This document shows positions 12,201 through 25,487 of a stretch of 51,580 nucleotides of DNA, piece after piece. The translations under genes and the position numbers were made by a program. The number at the start of each line of letters is the position of its first letter. The stretch's first letter is position 1. The notes under the pieces were generated by a model. That model was not told the origin of the DNA, did no database searches, and saw only the letters and a list, made by a program, of their open reading frames with translations. Origin of the DNA: Terramyces sp. JEL0728 (lineage: Eukaryota > Chytridiomycota > Chytridiomycetes > Rhizophydiales > Terramycetaceae); contig JADIIU010000093.1 of NCBI GenBank assembly GCA_027603945.1, positions 1 through 51,580 of the forward strand, in the 5' to 3' direction.

Positions 12201-15200
12201 TATCAACCCTCTGGTTCAAGTGAATCCTTCTTTTCTCAAATTCAACTCGACACACACCTCAGATGACGGATTTAAAATATTAGAACAGACGTTAGCGTTA
12301 AAAAACACAACTTCTCTCCCGCTCACTGTGGCATTCAAATGCCCGCAAGAATTCAAACTTGATGAAATACTTCCAAAAATTCTGGAGCCAGGACAGCATT
12401 ACAATATTCAAGTGTATTTTGATCCTACACATAATTTAAGCAGAATTTCAAGCAAGGAATCAGGGAAAATACAAATTTCTTATAAGGAACACCCTCAAAA
12501 AGACTATGTCGAACTAACTAGCGAAGTTTATTTCCCTAATTTATATTTTGGAAGCAGTTCGTTAAAGTTTGGGTGCATTCAAAATGATCTAGAACAGCGA
12601 AAGACTTTCCAAATTACAAATACCAGCTCATTGCCGGTAATATACCATTGGTACTTTTTGGAAGAATGTGGATTTGACTCGACTTTGATCGTACAATCAT
12701 TTGACATCCAGCCTGTTAGTGGGACACTGGAACCTGGAAATTCGGAAGAAATATCGGTTTATTTTTATGGAAATCCAGGAAAAAAGATATCGGCCAAAGC
12801 TCTGTGTGATGTTGCTGGTGGTCCAAAGTACGAACTTCTTTTAGAAGGAGAATCGTCAATGATGCTATATTCTTTGGACAAACAGCAGATAGATTTTGGA
12901 TCTCAGCCGTACCAATCTATTATTGAACAAGATATTATGCTAAGTAATGATGGGCTCGTAGATTTCGATTTCAAAGTGATTTTCCTAGAAAAGTCTTTGC
13001 TCGTTGGAAAAATAATGATAACCCCATCATCAGGGAGAATCAACAGCAAATGCAAGGAAAAGATCACAATTAAATTTTGTCCCTGCGTTCCTGAAGATGT
13101 CAAAGATTCATTTTTTATCCAGGTTGCAGATTTTGAGCCTGCTGAAATAGTTGTTTTGGCACAGTCATTTTTCCCTAGAATCAATTTTGATATCCCAAGA
13201 ACAAACGATGAATCTTATTCCAAGATACTGTCTAGTCTGCAAACATCGGCCCAAAAAGTTGACATAGCATTCGAAGCTGATAGACAGCTGCTTACAGTAA
13301 AGACTTGCAAACAGCTGGAGCTGCTTGAAAAACAATATTCAGAGAAAATCGCAAACCATGGACAAAAACACAGCTACTCGGGCTCAAACATATTATACTA
13401 CAAGGATGTATCGGGCAAATCAGCAAAGGAAAACAAGTCACACTCTATTCACGAAGTATCCGACATTCTATTGTGCGAATACATCTGCGACTTTGGGACT
13501 GTAGTAAAGAATTCCACAACAAAAAAGACATTTTGGATTACAAATTCAAGCAACCAACCAGTAAGTTTTAACTTGAACAAATCGGTACTATCTGTATCAG
13601 GGTTTACAGTAGAGCCAGAGAAAGTCAAGAATCTCCCACCAGGAGAGAAACTTGAATTTACAGTTATTTTTTCTGCCAAAGTTGACGAAAATGAATGCTT
13701 CTTGCAATTGCCGGTTTCAATAGCCGGTGGCCCAACTGTAAATATCAACCTTAAGGTGGCAATAGCAATTCCAGAATTAAAAGTTTCGGAAGACGATACG
13801 GTTGACTTTGGAGAGCTTTTATGCGGATACCGCAAATCTATGGTTTTGCAGATTGAAAATACCACAGCAGTTCCATGCGAGTGGAATTCAAAACTGCTCG
13901 AGTTGGATATGCCAAGCAAAAAGTTGAAGAAAATCATCAATAATGGAAATCAATATTTTGACACCGTCCCTTCCAGCGGTATTTTGAATCCATATGAAAA
14001 ATCTGTCATCACCATTAGATTCTTCCCTTCTGAAGAAAAGTTATTTGATATACAGCTCCCATTCCAAATCAATCTAAATCCCAAATTGCATTCTGTAAGG
14101 ATACTAGCAAAGGCGGTAAAGCCCATTATCGAATTCGAACCGCCCACAGTAATCGCAGGCCCAATTTTACCATTCGGAGAAGGATCGGAATACAGAGTTA
14201 CATTATCGAACCCTAATAGCCATCCGATAGAACTATTTTCGGTGGATTTTGATACACAGTATAAGCAAGAGGAAGAAATACTAAAACAGCTTGAAGGGTA
14301 TGAAAATGGAATGATATATAATCCCCCAAGAGATTTTACGGTATCCTATTATGACTATTTGCTTGAAAATCAAAAGAGACGCCAGAAATTGGACAAGGCA
14401 AATTTAGAAGATGCCAAATCCTCTGGCCATTTAGACAGCGTAGCTCTCGATCAAAAAAGTAATTTACAGTCAAACAGCGTGGCTCAGAACCCACCATCTG
14501 AAGTGACCGTCAACTCTGATTTATCCTCCTCCATTTTGATTCACGGACCTCCATTTTCAGGCAGAACAACACAAGCAAGAAAGATTGCCCAGCATCACAA
14601 CAAAGCATACCTGCATATTGATGAGATCGTCGAAAATTCTACCGCATATTTAGATTATACCAACTCCGAAGACACAAAGCTAACAACAGTAAAGTCAGAA
14701 GTGCAAACTGCAAAATCTTGGGATGAAACCAAGTGCTTGTTTGCTGAAGAGTTGGTGTGTGATTTGATTAGACAAAAAATATTAAAGGATGAAAACGCGA
14801 CTTCAAGAGGGTATGTGATTGACGGGCTGGAAACAAAGTATTGTTCAAATATTCCCCTATTGTTGAAAACTATTCACAGAGCATTGCTCGACAAAGGACG
14901 AAAACTGATAATATTCCATCTGATTTTGGACTATTACAAAATTAAAGAAAGGGAAACCCACTTGCAAAACTTGTTAATAGAGAAGGAATTAGCGATTTTA
15001 CGTGTAAAAGAACTCCCTGAAGATGAATATGATGCTCTATCCCGATCAGAAAAGGATGTTTATGATCTAGCAATGCAAAGCTACAAGAAACGGGTAAAGG
15101 AAATTGAAGAAAAACGGCACAAAGAAAGAAGGCATCAAGAAGAAGAACTTGCAAGCAAACTAGGAGAAAGAAAAACAGCAGATGACCAGAAAGCTAAATC

Positions 15201-18200
15201 AAGGAGAGCCGGCCACTCAAGAAATCCCACCATGGACAAACCTGAAAAGCCATTTAACACCAGTCAAAAACCAGAAAAAGCGCAAAAGAAAGCAAATTCG
15301 CCCAAACCAGCTCGAAAAACCCTTGATAAAGGTGAGAGACACGGCGATAAAGAAAGCAGACACGCCGAGAAGAATAACGAGAAGGATTTGTTTGAAGAAA
15401 ACTTGTCGGAAGAAAGCTTTATTCACGAGTTGACGTTCAAAAGAGTAGAGCTCTATGCTAGTACATTAGAGTCATCTTTAGCTGTTTTAAAAGAGGGAAA
15501 GGATGTAGATAAGCTGAACACTGCGGCTAAACCCACCTTACTGCCACCTGCTACCACCGACAAGAAGCCAAAAGTTCAGAAAGGAATAATGCAGAATGAA
15601 GCACCATCTGTGATCCCAATAACAGACAGCGAAAGTCATTCAGGAGAAGATCCAAACGCAATCGAAATGCACGAAATTCAAGTGAATAATATGGACGAGG
15701 AGACAATATTAAAATCCATGGCAGAGTTTATTCCAAATATGCCGGTAGTAGACGACAGCCAGCTACAAGCCAAATATCACATAGAATCTTTTATTGAGCA
15801 GATACTAAAGTTGCCATCTGAAAGGGAAAAACTGCCTACGCAAAGAGTGTTTGGTATATATCAATTTGCACCAACTCCAGAAATTGAATCTGAGATGCAT
15901 AATGTTGACGGACCTACAGTTGCAACAGTATCTGCCGCTCAAAAACCAACAACAGACAAAATTGATGCAGTGAAAAAAAAAGTCCCTTTGAAAGTATCGG
16001 ATGAGAAAGGCACTGACCACGAAGAAGAAATAGAGAAGGAGCTAACTCCGCAAACTAGATGGATTTTACAAGGAGGCGAGAAAAAAGACATTGTTGTCAA
16101 ATTTAATCCAACGGAACCAGGAAAGTTTGAATACAATTTAAAGTTTGAAAGCGTAGGGATTCCTGGGGGTTTTACTCTTCCCTGCCGCGGCCTATGTCAG
16201 TACAGCACAATCGTCACAGACATCAAAAAGATTTTCCCAAAATTTAGAAAAGTAAAGGAAGATAAAGCAATCATTCAGGGAGAATACGTTGTAGCAACAA
16301 ATACCTTTGAATTTGGCCCATTGCTGCAAAACAAACCTCGAGAAAAGTATTTGGAAAAGTTCCCCGAAAATAAGGCTACCTTTAATTTTATCAATCCAAC
16401 AAATACAGAAATCAAAGTAATGTTCACTTTGAAGGGTGATATTAAATCAGATGTATTTTTCTTTGACCAACAACCCATTTCGCTATTGCCTGGAAAATCC
16501 CAATCTGTTGCAGTATGGGCATATCCTAGAACAGCTACTAACGTTGAAGATTTGTTTATTGTCAGCATCAAGGATAATCCAGAGCCATACATTTTCAAAA
16601 TTAGTTGCATTGGAGTGAAACCAGAATTGGAAGTCGACAAAAGAACTCTAAATTTTGAAAAGTTATTACTTGGCAGAACAGAAAAAAGAGAAATTAGAGT
16701 TAGGAATCCTACTTTATTGCCAGTTGCGTGGAGAATTGCAGGGATAGATTCCCTTGGAGAGGAATTTACCATTTCGCCTATGGAAGGCCAGATTGAAAGT
16801 TTGCAAGAGGTTACTGTTTCGGCAGAATTCAAAGCAATCAAATCGCTATTGATCAAAAAGGTGCTTAAATTGGAAGTAAGCGACCCAGAGAAAATTGGCG
16901 GTATAGTACAGGAGATCCCGTTATTGGTAACGGCAGAGGCATACGATATCGCAATGGATGTTCATTTCCCAAAAGGATTTGAAGGTGGTCTGGACTTTGG
17001 GACTTTGAAAGTATTGGAGGATGGAAAACAACTGGTTACATTGAAAAACAAAGGGAAATACGAGGTTGGATTCCGATTCTTGTTTGATTCAAGCCAGTTT
17101 ATTGATTTGCTTACGATTACTCCTTCGCAAGGTATAATCCAACCGTCAGAAAAGCCATTTTTTGTACAAATAGTTTTCAAAACTGCAAGTGAGATCAGCC
17201 TGAAAGAATTCCCAGTTCTAAAATGCATAGTATTTGAACCAGCTACCGGCGAAGTCACTGCTTCAATACCAGTGAGAGTAAGCGGGAGAGCAGTCTTTAG
17301 CAAGTCCCTGGTTACACCTGTTCGAGATTTAAATTTCGGCGCGCTAGTCCACGGTACAAAATCTACAAAACAGTTTATTATCGAAAATATTGGAGAATTT
17401 GATTTCAAGTATTCTATTTTCAAAACTATTGCTCGAGTTGTCGATCCTAGTGAAAGCAAACGGCTTTCTGCGAAACCGAGTGGCAGGTCAAGAGCACTAT
17501 CTCCGCCTCCTGCTGCAAAACCAATCAACAACAAAAAAGAGTTGGTCAAACAAACAGACACGATAAATTTTGGTGCATTTACCGTGTTCCCAACAAGCGG
17601 TGTAGTTGCAGCAGGAACAAAACAATCCATTACCGTTGATTTCCATTCTGAGATCCCTGGCGGTTACGAAGAAACGATTGGAATCGATGTTTCGGATAGA
17701 TCTCCACTGGATTATAACGATGGAATGGAATACCAGCTTATTGGAGAGAGTTGTGTTCCAGGGATTAATACCACCGATTTCGCCTCGATATTTGAAGAAC
17801 AAAGTGTTTGCAAACGTTTAGAACTGTTCAAAGCCCAAAACTGTGTGTACGGCGAAGAAGATCGGGCATTTTACTACGGGGCATACTTGGCAGGACAGCA
17901 AATCCAAGTTCATTTCAAAATATCCAATCCGTTCAAGGTTAGTTGCGACGTAGCTATTGCCACTAAACCTCGTGGAAAATCCAAAACTGAAGCGAGCGAT
18001 TTTGCATTTGACGTGGAGCCGAAAAAGTTGATTATACCCAGTCATGAACATCGGTATGTTACAGTTTCTTTTCATCCAACATCAATCCAATCCTATTCGG
18101 GGATGTTTGAAGCCATGGTAGAAAATTTATCAGAGGGCAAGAACAAATATCTCTCCTTTGAATTAAGGGGCGAAGGAACTTTACCAAGGGTGGTAATTGA

Positions 18201-21200
18201 CAAGCCGATCCTTCGATCAAAAACCGGTGCGGTTTTCCTGAAATTCAAAAAATTGCTTGTTGGAACAACTCAAACGATTCCTTTGGTAATTAGAAATGAT
18301 GGAATTATCGCAGCTAGCTTCAAACTCGAATGGGTGTACAAAGATAACGAAGATTTCTACTGCACAAGTTTAAATGACTACCAACTGTTGAAACCACAAG
18401 AGTCCAGGAGTATAGAATTTAAATGCCAGCCATCCTCAGTGAGAAAATTGGAAGGAGAGTTGAAATTGAAGGTACTGGACAACAATTTTGAGGATACCAA
18501 TATTCAAGTTTCTGGTGAGGGATACGTGGATGATTTGACGCTGGAAGGGTTTAGTGAAGACTCTGAAAATGAACTCACATTCCTAGACTGTACTATTGGA
18601 GAAACGAGGACTCACATATTGAAGTTGAAAAATCATTCAAATGAATGGCTCAAGGCATCATTCCCAGAACTGAATGATTTTGCCTTCTCTCCAGCCAATT
18701 GCCACATCCGACCCAGGGGAGGAGAAAGGGAAATCACAGTCCACTTCAATCCTAAACAACCACTTGATTTACAGCATCTTCCTTGTATTATTAAAGTTAG
18801 CAAAATCCGTCTTCAAGCTCCAGCAAACGAAAGTGATTGGGACGATAGAATGATATCGGTGAAATGGGTTCACAGCGAACAACTTGGAACAAAAATCAAT
18901 ATTCCAAAAAAAGTTGTGGAATCTGTAACAGAGCCTCATTTTGATATAATTGGCTCGGTTAGTGACTACCACATGCAAATTACTGGCTTTGCAGATTATT
19001 CCGTGTATGAATGTGACGTGAATTCAATCCACTTTAAAAGTACTTTGATGTTCCAGAACAGAGTATACAGGTTCCCAATACGAAATGCAGGCAAAGTCTC
19101 CTTGAAATTCAATTTTGATATTCTTGACGAATCTGGATTGGATTATAGCGACATTCCTTTTACCATAGCACCGATGCATGGCAAAATCCCGCCTGGAGAA
19201 ATGCTGATGATTGCTGTAAGATTCTCTCCGACGGATGTCGGGGAATACAAATGTGCCATGAATTGCCAAATTGGAAATCTTTCAAAGGAGCAAAAGCCGA
19301 TCCAGATTAATATTGACGGATATTCCCTGCGTCCATTTTGCCACTTTGAATTAGAAGATACTGATCCCTCGGTGCTGGAAAGCAGGACTCCAGAAAGATG
19401 CCTACAAAACGGTGTGCCGTTATCATTAGAGCCAAATACAAAAGTTATAGAATTCTATTCGTGCGGCGTGAAGGTTAAAGCTACAAAGAAATTTTACATT
19501 GTAAACCCCACTGGCAAAAGCTATGAATATCACTGGAAAATGGACTCTAGCCAAGGAAGCAAGTCATTCAAGTGTCTAACTTTGAAAGGCATCGTAGCTC
19601 CAGGGAAAAAATCTGAAATTGCTTTTGAATTCTTTTCCGAGTCATTGGAAACAAAGGTAAGCTGAAGATTTAAGCATAGGAATCACTTTGGAGCTTCTCG
19701 CTACCAGAACATGGTATTAGGATTCCATTCTTATTAATTGGAAACGCACTCGAACCAAATATTTATATCGACCACTCTGGGGTGAATTTCAAGTCTGTTT
19801 TAGTTGGAAGGCATGTGAAAGAAGTAGTAAAACTTGTAAACGACGAGCAAGTTCCCTTCAACTTTATCTTTAATGATACATCTGTGGAAACAGGTGCAAA
19901 TGGCATGCCGATGCTGAAATTCCAGCCAACCCATGGTATCTTACAGCCGAAATCTGAGACATCTATAGAAATACTCTTTTCTCCACCAGCTGAAAAATTG
20001 TACAATTTCAACCTAGTTTGCAATATTAAGAAGAAGCCCACTCCAGTAACGATAAATGTAAAGGGTGAAGGATACCAAATCCATGACAGTCTGCAAGTTG
20101 AATTAGCGGATGGATCAATGTTTGAATTAGATTCTGACGAATCAGCCCAAAATAATCTGGATTTCGGTGTAGTTCAAATCAATGAAAAACGAATCAAACG
20201 AGTTTACATTATCAACTCTGGCAAATTCAACTTTGACTTTTCTTGGTCATTTGCTAAAAAAGTTGGCGGGATTACAATAATGCCAGAGATTGGGACGGTC
20301 TTGAAAGGCGAACGTATTTATTGTGAAATTGCATTTTTGCCAACACAGTCGATCACGTTGAAGGATCTAAAACTAGCTTGCCAGATTCTGAATGGAAACT
20401 TGTATACAGTAAGCCTTCATGGTACCGGAACAAAACCGCTCGTTAAAGTGAATCCTCCAGCATTAAACTTTGGAACGCAGTTTGTTTATAGTGCTGGAAT
20501 GAACCCCGCTACCTCTGTAATAGAAATCACCAATAACGACGTGACTGAAATGACTTACGATATTATTTCCCCAGAGGTCAAATGGCTGGAATTACAAAGT
20601 GGGCTGTTCTCGCTAAATCCCGAGGAAACAAAAAATATCCATGTAACCTTCTACCCAAGGGACGGCATCGTCTACAACGATACAATCAGGATTGAAATTA
20701 ACGGTCTGTCAATGCTCGAAATTCCGGTAGCTGGAGAAGGGTCTGAATTGCGAATTGAAGCAGACTCTCAAAATGCCAATTTTGGAGCGCTGCGTATCGG
20801 AAGCTCAGTGACTAAAACTGTCAAGATTCAAAATAAGAGCAAAATCAACACAACTTTTACTTTGGGGCCGATTTCTACCTTGTTGAATTTACAAGGGCTC
20901 GGATTACAGTTCTCTCATCCAAACGAAATAACCTTACGGCCAAAAATGAGTGTAAATGTGGACATTAAATTCCATCCTCACCGGCGAATTAAAGCGTTTT
21001 CGGAAGAGATATTTGCAGAAATTGCAGGGAATTCTAAACAGCTATTTATTGTTGGCGGTGCATGTCAAGGGATTGTAGTAGAGTTGGAAAATGATACGTT
21101 GCCATTTGGGGCTGTTGTTCAAAAAAGTTTTACAACCAGAAGAATCCAGCTACAGAATGTTGGTGACATTGGAGCAAAGTTTTCATGGGATATACAAAAG

Positions 21201-22969
21201 TTTTATCCAGACTTCTCCATTTCGCCGTCTGAAGGATATATCTCTCCAGGAATGGAAGTTCCTTTAGAGATTACTTTCCATCCAAACGAGCTAAACCTGG
21301 ATATTCGAGCCGAAAATATTCCTTGTAAAATAGAAGGGTCCACGCCGCTATATCTAACTCTCAGTGGTATGTGTATCCAGCAGCCTGCACAGACAGACTG
21401 CTTAAAATTCCTCACTCCTGTTCGAACTCCCGAGGTGAAGAGCATTGCACTAACAAATAAAAGTAGTACCGGGTGGCACATTCGGCCAATAATAGAAAAC
21501 TCATATTGGAGCGGCCCTGAAATAGTTGATGTCGAGCCTGGACAATCGAAATCATACGATATTACTTTCAATCCTCAAGAGACGCTAGGCGCTGGCGAAG
21601 GTGGCCGCCATGAAGGTTCTATATTTTTCCCAATGCCCGATGGGACAGGGCTACTTTACAAAATGAACGGAGTTGCAGATAAAGTTTTGCCGTCTGGAAA
21701 CATTAATAGAGAAATCCCCTGCAAAACTCTATTTACCGAAACGCTTTCAATTTCAAATTGGCTGCGTAGGTCCCAAAGGTTCAAAGTTGTTACAGAATTT
21801 GCCAAACCAGATATGGGTGTTATCTTTAAGGGATATGAATATGTAGATTTGTCCCCTCAGCTTACAAAAGACTACAAATTCACTTTCTATGCTTACAAAG
21901 AAGGAGTAACAACCTTTAAAGTCATTTTCAAAAACGAAACAACTCAAGAATACATTTTCTTTAACGTAAATTACAAATGCTTGCCGCCAGGTATAATTTC
22001 AACTTTGGAATTTACATCGCCGATCAGACAGCTTCACTCTCGAGAAATCGTAGTGTCCAATCCCCTGCCAACACCAGTTGTGTTCACAGGAAGCTGCAAT
22101 ATTTCCGAAATCACAATCCCCCATACATTTACTATCCCACCAAAGTAATTCCATCTAACATTAGATCAGATTTTCCTGTACAAGTAGAGTTTTTACCGCT
22201 ACAGCCAAAGGAGACAGCTGGTAGAGTTATTTTGAATTCAAATGAGCTTGGTACCTATCAATATGATTTAAAGTTGAATGCGCTACCTTCAGGATTAGAA
22301 CGCAGTTTACACTTCAAAGTCGGGTTAGGAGGACTGCAAGTTCAGACTTTTAGGTTTATGAGCTATGCAAAAACCAAAACCGATTATATTTGCAAACTGG
22401 ACAGCCCAGAGTTTTTCGTTGAAAAAGGAATATCAGCACCGGCAGGTACGTGTTTTATAATTTAGCAACTAATGGAGGTGTCGAAATTTCAATCGAAATT
22501 ACTTATGAACCCTCAAGATTAGGGGACACCAGAACGCAGCTAGTTATCAGCTCTGCCGTTGGAGGAGATTATGTTTGTCCGTTGTTTGGGCACTGCACAC
22601 CGCCAAAACCTCAGGGGCCGATTGTAGTCAGACCCGGGGTTGCCTCTGCCTTGTCATTCAAGAATGTATTCAGCACAAGTGCTACATTCAACTGCGTGGT
22701 GGTAACATTTTCAATAATAGTAGGATAACCCAGCATTCCAAATCAAAGCGACTGAAACCATCGCTCCAAAAAAGACTATTTCGTTTTCGATTGGATATAA
22801 ACTACCTGGTGCTAATGAGAAGGAAAAGCCGGGAGAAAAGAATGCACCAAACCCTGCAACTGCTGTATTGAACCCCAAAAATCCAAATGTATCGAAAACT
22901 GCCAAACTGGTAATTACCAACCCCAACACAAATATTTCATGGCTGTATTACTTGAAATATTCGTCTTAG
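9237..22969 (+). CDS. HYDIN: HYDIN-like ciliary central-apparatus protein with many ASH/MSP domains
   Basis: The spliced protein is about 4,508 aa (human about 5,100) and aligns from end to end with HYDIN, a giant protein of the C2b projection of the motile axoneme. It carries many repeated ASH/MSP-like beta-sandwich units, a P-loop-like segment near residue 1730, and a basic coiled-coil insert around 14950-15400. The end, NISWLYYLKYSS, matches the HYDIN C-terminus. Introns: 9495-9515, 9736-9754, 9958-9977, 10527-10546, 10826-10845, 11221-11241, 19657-19679, 22145-22164, 22446-22465 and 22702-22723. The coding length divides by three. The first intron is 21 nt and stop-free, but alignment (DK then VPRRLR) supports its removal. 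One 8.4-kb exon covers most of the protein. The P-loop reads GPPFSGRT, with Arg in place of the Walker A Lys. Confidence 0.97.
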
Positions 22970-23057
22970 ATATTGAATAATAAATTCTGGTAGTTTCCTT
23001 ATCCTGTCCATCTTTCCGAGTTGTCAGGTCCTGATTTTTTGGTGCACAGTTTTCCCA

Positions 23058-24475
23058 ATGTTTCAAATATTATTTGGATGCGCATTAGCTAATACCCAAT
23101 CCCCCTTGCTGGAAAAGAAAGATATCGGGAAATTTTTACATATTACTGACTTACACATAGACCCTCACTACAAGGAAGGCGCATCGTTTGAAAGCCAGTG
23201 CCATTCGATTTCTCATGGAAAGAAGGAAAATAGCGCAAAGAAATATGGATCACCAGAATCAGGATGCGACTCTCCTATAGCACTTATTGATGTAACGTTT
23301 GATTTCATTGCGGACAAATTTCCAGACGTTGACTTTGTTTTTTGGACGGGAGATAATGCGAGGTAAAACTCAAATAACCAGGCATGATGGAGATTCCAAT
23401 ATACCAAGGACATTGAAGGAAACCAAGGAGCAAAATAAGCTGGCAGTGAGTTATTTCAGGAAAGCTTTCTCTTCAAAAACCATAATCATTCCGTCAATTG
23501 GGAATAACGACGTTCATCCACACAATTTATTGGAATATGAGCATAGCACAGCTGCAATACTACCATTTTTTGCTGATATATGGAGCGATTATATCCCAAA
23601 AGCACAAATGGGCAATTTCCTCCAACATGGGTCTTATGTCCAGGATTTGTCAGACTCGTTGCGAGCAGTTTCGTTAAATACGCTGTATTTTAGCTCATCG
23701 AACAGGCTGATTCGCCATTGTGGAGATGGCGGATCTCCAGGACGGGTGATTTTGGAATGGCTGGAAAAAGAGGTATTGAAACCGGCAATAGTGGAAAAGC
23801 AAAAGGTGTTCATAACTGGTATGTGGGTATAATAATAGGTCATATCCCTCCAAATGCCAGAAACTTTGAATCCGAATGTCTAGACCAATTTATTTCTCTT
23901 TCCTTAAAATACAAGGATGTAATCATAGGGCAGTTCTATGGGCATATGTAAATTAACGCTAATAATAGGAATATTGACCACTTTTACTTTCCTGTTGAAA
24001 AAACCCATCCGCTTGGCGTTGAGCCGAACGATTTAATGCACATTGTAATCTATTTTTTATTTAGATGGCTCCAAAATGGATAAACAAGTACTTTAAAAGC
24101 CTGTTGAAACACTACAAGTCCATACAAAAGATCTCCAACTTGCCAGCGCCAATCTTCGTTACCTCAAGTGTATGTCCAGCCTTCAATCCCGGGTTGAGGG
24201 TTTACAGTTATGAAAAAGATAGTGGCCACTTGCTGGACTACGATCATTACTATGCGGACTTGTCTGAGGCTGATCACCGGAAGGGACACTTTTATAAACT
24301 CGAATACCAAGCAAAGAATGAATACAAACTCATCTCAAAACAGATTACGCACTCTTGGAAAGACTTGGCAGATCGTCTTAGCCAATTGTGGAAAAAGAAA
24401 AAGACAAAGACGCTGATCAAGGCATTCTACAGAAACTTTGTAATTGGTGTAAAGAAGCTCTTTGCGCCTTTCTGA
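23058..24475 (+). CDS. PPN1: Endopolyphosphatase / acid-sphingomyelinase-like metallophosphoesterase
   Basis: The spliced product is 445 aa of the calcineurin-like phosphoesterase family. Metal-ligand motifs appear in order: FLHITDLHIDPHY, FWTGDNARHD, IGNNDVHPHN, TGHIPPN and GQFYGHMNIDHF. The last resembles Ppn1, which cleaves vacuolar polyphosphate, although sphingomyelinase-like esterases are close relatives. Introns at 23363-23381, 23819-23838, 23948-23968 and 24045-24064 (19-21 nt) fall inside or next to three of the motifs, and removing them restores the signatures exactly. The N-terminus MFQILFGCALANT resembles a short signal peptide or anchor, fitting a secretory or vacuolar enzyme. 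The start follows HYDIN by 88 bp. An upstream exon carrying a longer membrane anchor cannot be excluded. Confidence 0.85.
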
Positions 24476-24534
24476 GACCTCGAGTAAGGAGTCCAGATTG
24501 TGCTTTTTGTGATAAAATATTCCATGTCAATCCT

Positions 24535-25083
24535 TTACGGTTTATTAAAATACTCTTCCCTTTCAATGTTCAGCTGGATTACCAAGTCTTTAATCTCGGG
24601 GTGCTGGAATTTGCCTCTAGTTGACTCAAAGAACGAATCCAGTCGCTTGCTGTTTCGCTTTTCATATTCATGTGCCTGGACAATCATTTCAAATTTATCA
24701 ATATCCTTGCACAACATGGCTTCATCGGTCTTGCATTCTTCATATTCCTCCCACAGCTCTTTGATTTCCTTCATTTCATCGGTGGGGAGTAAGGTGTTGA
24801 AATATTCCATTGCACCGCGCTCCATATCATACTTGTCTTCTTTAGAAACCCCATCGTGCGGAGTAATATCTCCAACAGTTGCTTCTGCCAAATCATGCAC
24901 AATTGCCATATTAACAAGTCGCTGTTTATTGATTGAGGGGTCTTTAATTAACATGGCGATAATCCCCATCCTGTGCATATGGTCTGCAATCGATTCTGGA
25001 TTCGAAATTTCATTGTTGATCCATCCTGTCCGTTTTGTAGTTTTGAGAGATTCAATCAAGCTGAGGAACTTTAGCGTATTCAT
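24535..25083 (-). CDS. HDDC2: HD-domain 5'-deoxynucleotidase, HDDC2/YfbR type
   Basis: This is a single-exon protein of 182 aa. The family hydrolyses deoxynucleoside 5'-monophosphates. Metal-binding residues are visible in SIADHMHRMG (first His), in NMAIVHDLAEATVGDITPHDG (the His-Asp pair and the following conserved stretch) and in the later DIDKFEM Asp. Its length matches human HDDC2 and yeast Ygk1/Ybr242w. The start ATG at 25083 gives a normal N-terminus with no presequence. The gene converges on the phosphoesterase gene with 59 bp between stops, and lies 70 bp downstream of SmE on the same strand. Confidence 0.92.
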   Translation of the reverse strand: MNTLKFLSLIESLKTTKRTGWINNEISNPESIADHMHRMGIIAMLIKDPSINKQRLVNMAIVHDLAEATVGDITPHDGVSKEDKYDMERGAMEYFNTLLPTDEMKEIKELWEEYEECKTDEAMLCKDIDKFEMIVQAHEYEKRNSKRLDSFFESTRGKFQHPEIKDLVIQLNIEREEYFNKP

Positions 25084-25153
25084 CTGGTATAGCTATTTGA
25101 AGAGAAAATTAAAAAAAAGTACAAATAAAATCTACATTGGAGGGATTTATTTC

Positions 25154-25436
25154 TCATTCAGTTTCAGCTGCACACATTAGGGTAATATTATCGCCTTTCA
25201 AAAGTATTCTTCCCAGTGCTTTCCTAGTTCCTTTCTTGACATTTACCTCCTCAGCATCATCCAAAACAACACTTAAAAATTCATCGAATCCCAACACTCT
25301 TCCTTCAATTCGCAGATCAGTTTGTTCAAACAACCAAATCGATACTCTAGATTTCTACGTTAATAATATTTACTTGTTGTAACATTCGGAAGATTAGATT
25401 GATGGGTTGAACCATCACTTTTTGTATCTTGTTCAT
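25154..25436 (-). CDS. SNRPE: Small nuclear ribonucleoprotein SmE
   Basis: The spliced product is 87 aa and aligns along its full length with Sm[16 protein letters not shown] at the start, the Sm1 motif [30 protein letters not shown], and the Sm2 motif [13 protein letters not shown]. SmE is one of the seven ring proteins on U1, U2, U4 and U5 snRNAs. The single intron, GTAAATATTATTAACGTAG at 25355-25373 (19 nt), interrupts the Sm fold between residues 21 and 22. The gene therefore encodes part of the machinery that must remove such tiny introns and depends on that machinery itself. The start is 51 bp from the divergent MCP1-like gene. Confidence 0.95.
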
Positions 25437-25487
25437 TTTTAGTTTAGGTTTGGAAAAAAAAGATCAGAAATTCAAAAATATTTAATC

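Noticed and set aside
24500..25180. 226-codon plus-strand ORF over the HD-domain gene
   Set aside because: It is antisense to a protein with clear HD motifs and has no homology of its own.
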